From: Candidatus Gastranaerophilales bacterium
GTDB lineage: Bacteria > Cyanobacteriota > Vampirovibrionia > Gastranaerophilales > Gastranaerophilaceae
Direction of reading: 5' to 3'
NCBI GenBank assembly: GCA_947589525.1
Contig: CANQAW010000037.1
Location: 1-11,819, forward strand
Length of the DNA: 11,819 bases
Shown here: one piece after another, positions 11,665 through 11,819 of the stretch
Layout of the letters: each line of letters starts with the position of its first letter
Position numbering within the stretch: the first letter of the stretch is position 1
Notes under the pieces: generated by a model
Seen by the model: only the letters and a program-made list of their open reading frames with translations
The model's database searches: none
What the model was told of the DNA's origin: nothing
Position numbers and translations under genes: made by a program

Positions 11665-11819
11665 TTAACCTCCTAAATTATTCTGTTTTAAAAATAATTT
11701 ATAAGTATTTTCCATTAAACAAGCAATTGTCATAGGCCCAACCCCCCCGGGGACGGGAGTTATAAAACTCGTTTTTTCTTTGACGCAGTTAAAATCAACG
11801 TCGCCTGTTAATTTATCTT
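11665..11819 (-). CDS. folD: Methylenetetrahydrofolate dehydrogenase/cyclohydrolase, C-terminal part
   Basis: Only the last 50 residues are in the window; the 5' part lies beyond the right edge. GDVDF and then TPVPGGVGPMTIACLMENT are the classic C-terminal signature of FolD, which interconverts methylene-, methenyl- and formyl-THF with NADP. The stop TAA (11665-11667) is two bases before the alr start, and the last codons (Leu-Gly-Gly) contain the alr ribosome binding site. The G-rich run coding for PGGVGP includes seven consecutive Gs on the coding strand (Cs at 11742-11748). Confidence 0.95.
   Translation of the reverse strand, partial: DKLTGDVDFNCVKEKTSFITPVPGGVGPMTIACLMENTYKLFLKQNNLGG
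11669..11674 (-). promoter_or_regulatory. Ribosome binding site of alr inside folD
   Basis: AGGAGG lies six bases before the TTG start and within the last codons of folD. It decides the non-ATG start and implies coupling of alr translation to folD. Confidence 0.85.

Overview
The window comes from an AT-rich bacterial chromosome with strong AGGAGG-type ribosome binding sites and tightly packed operons. The organism is not certain. The best guess is a gut Melainabacteria/Gastranaerophilales member (non-photosynthetic Cyanobacteriota). This rests on base composition, a split glycine dehydrogenase, and two proteins that carry an [IV]-x-F-T-[GS] motif near residue 38 ahead of a hydrophobic segment, a pattern I associate with that group. 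A Firmicute cannot be excluded from the sequence alone.

Left part (1-2272, + strand): the 3' part of proB (glutamate 5-kinase with a C-terminal PUA domain) followed directly by a complete proA. Together they are the first two steps of proline synthesis from glutamate.

Middle-left (2273-2843): a 570-base stretch without protein genes, centred on a tRNA-Gly(UCC) with its own terminator. The tRNA's 5' end is duplicated twice upstream in roughly 100-base degenerate units, its 3' end is duplicated once about 200 bases downstream, and an upstream segment is a perfect 14-base antisense copy of its D arm. A GC-rich island fills the space between the tRNA and the downstream 3'-end copy. This is the most unusual non-coding part of the window.

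Centre (2844-7263, + strand): two adjacent paralogous genes of unknown function. The first product (478 aa) matches the body of the second (944 aa). The second adds a C-terminal tail of about 275 residues made of TQAP and PTPTETK repeats and acidic/serine blocks, which suggests a membrane-anchored or exported surface protein. A strong bidirectional terminator hairpin separates this pair from the convergent genes.

Right part (7320-11819, - strand): in transcription order folD (partial), alr, gcvT, gcvH, gcvPA, then a 96-aa cysteine-rich protein with a possible Sm-like fold. The first five genes are 2 to 13 bases apart and look like one operon. The glycine cleavage proteins feed methylene-tetrahydrofolate, which FolD interconverts; alr makes D-alanine for the cell wall. 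The expected gcvPB partner does not follow gcvPA. Instead a hairpin that overlaps the ribosome binding site of the 96-aa gene separates it from the operon.
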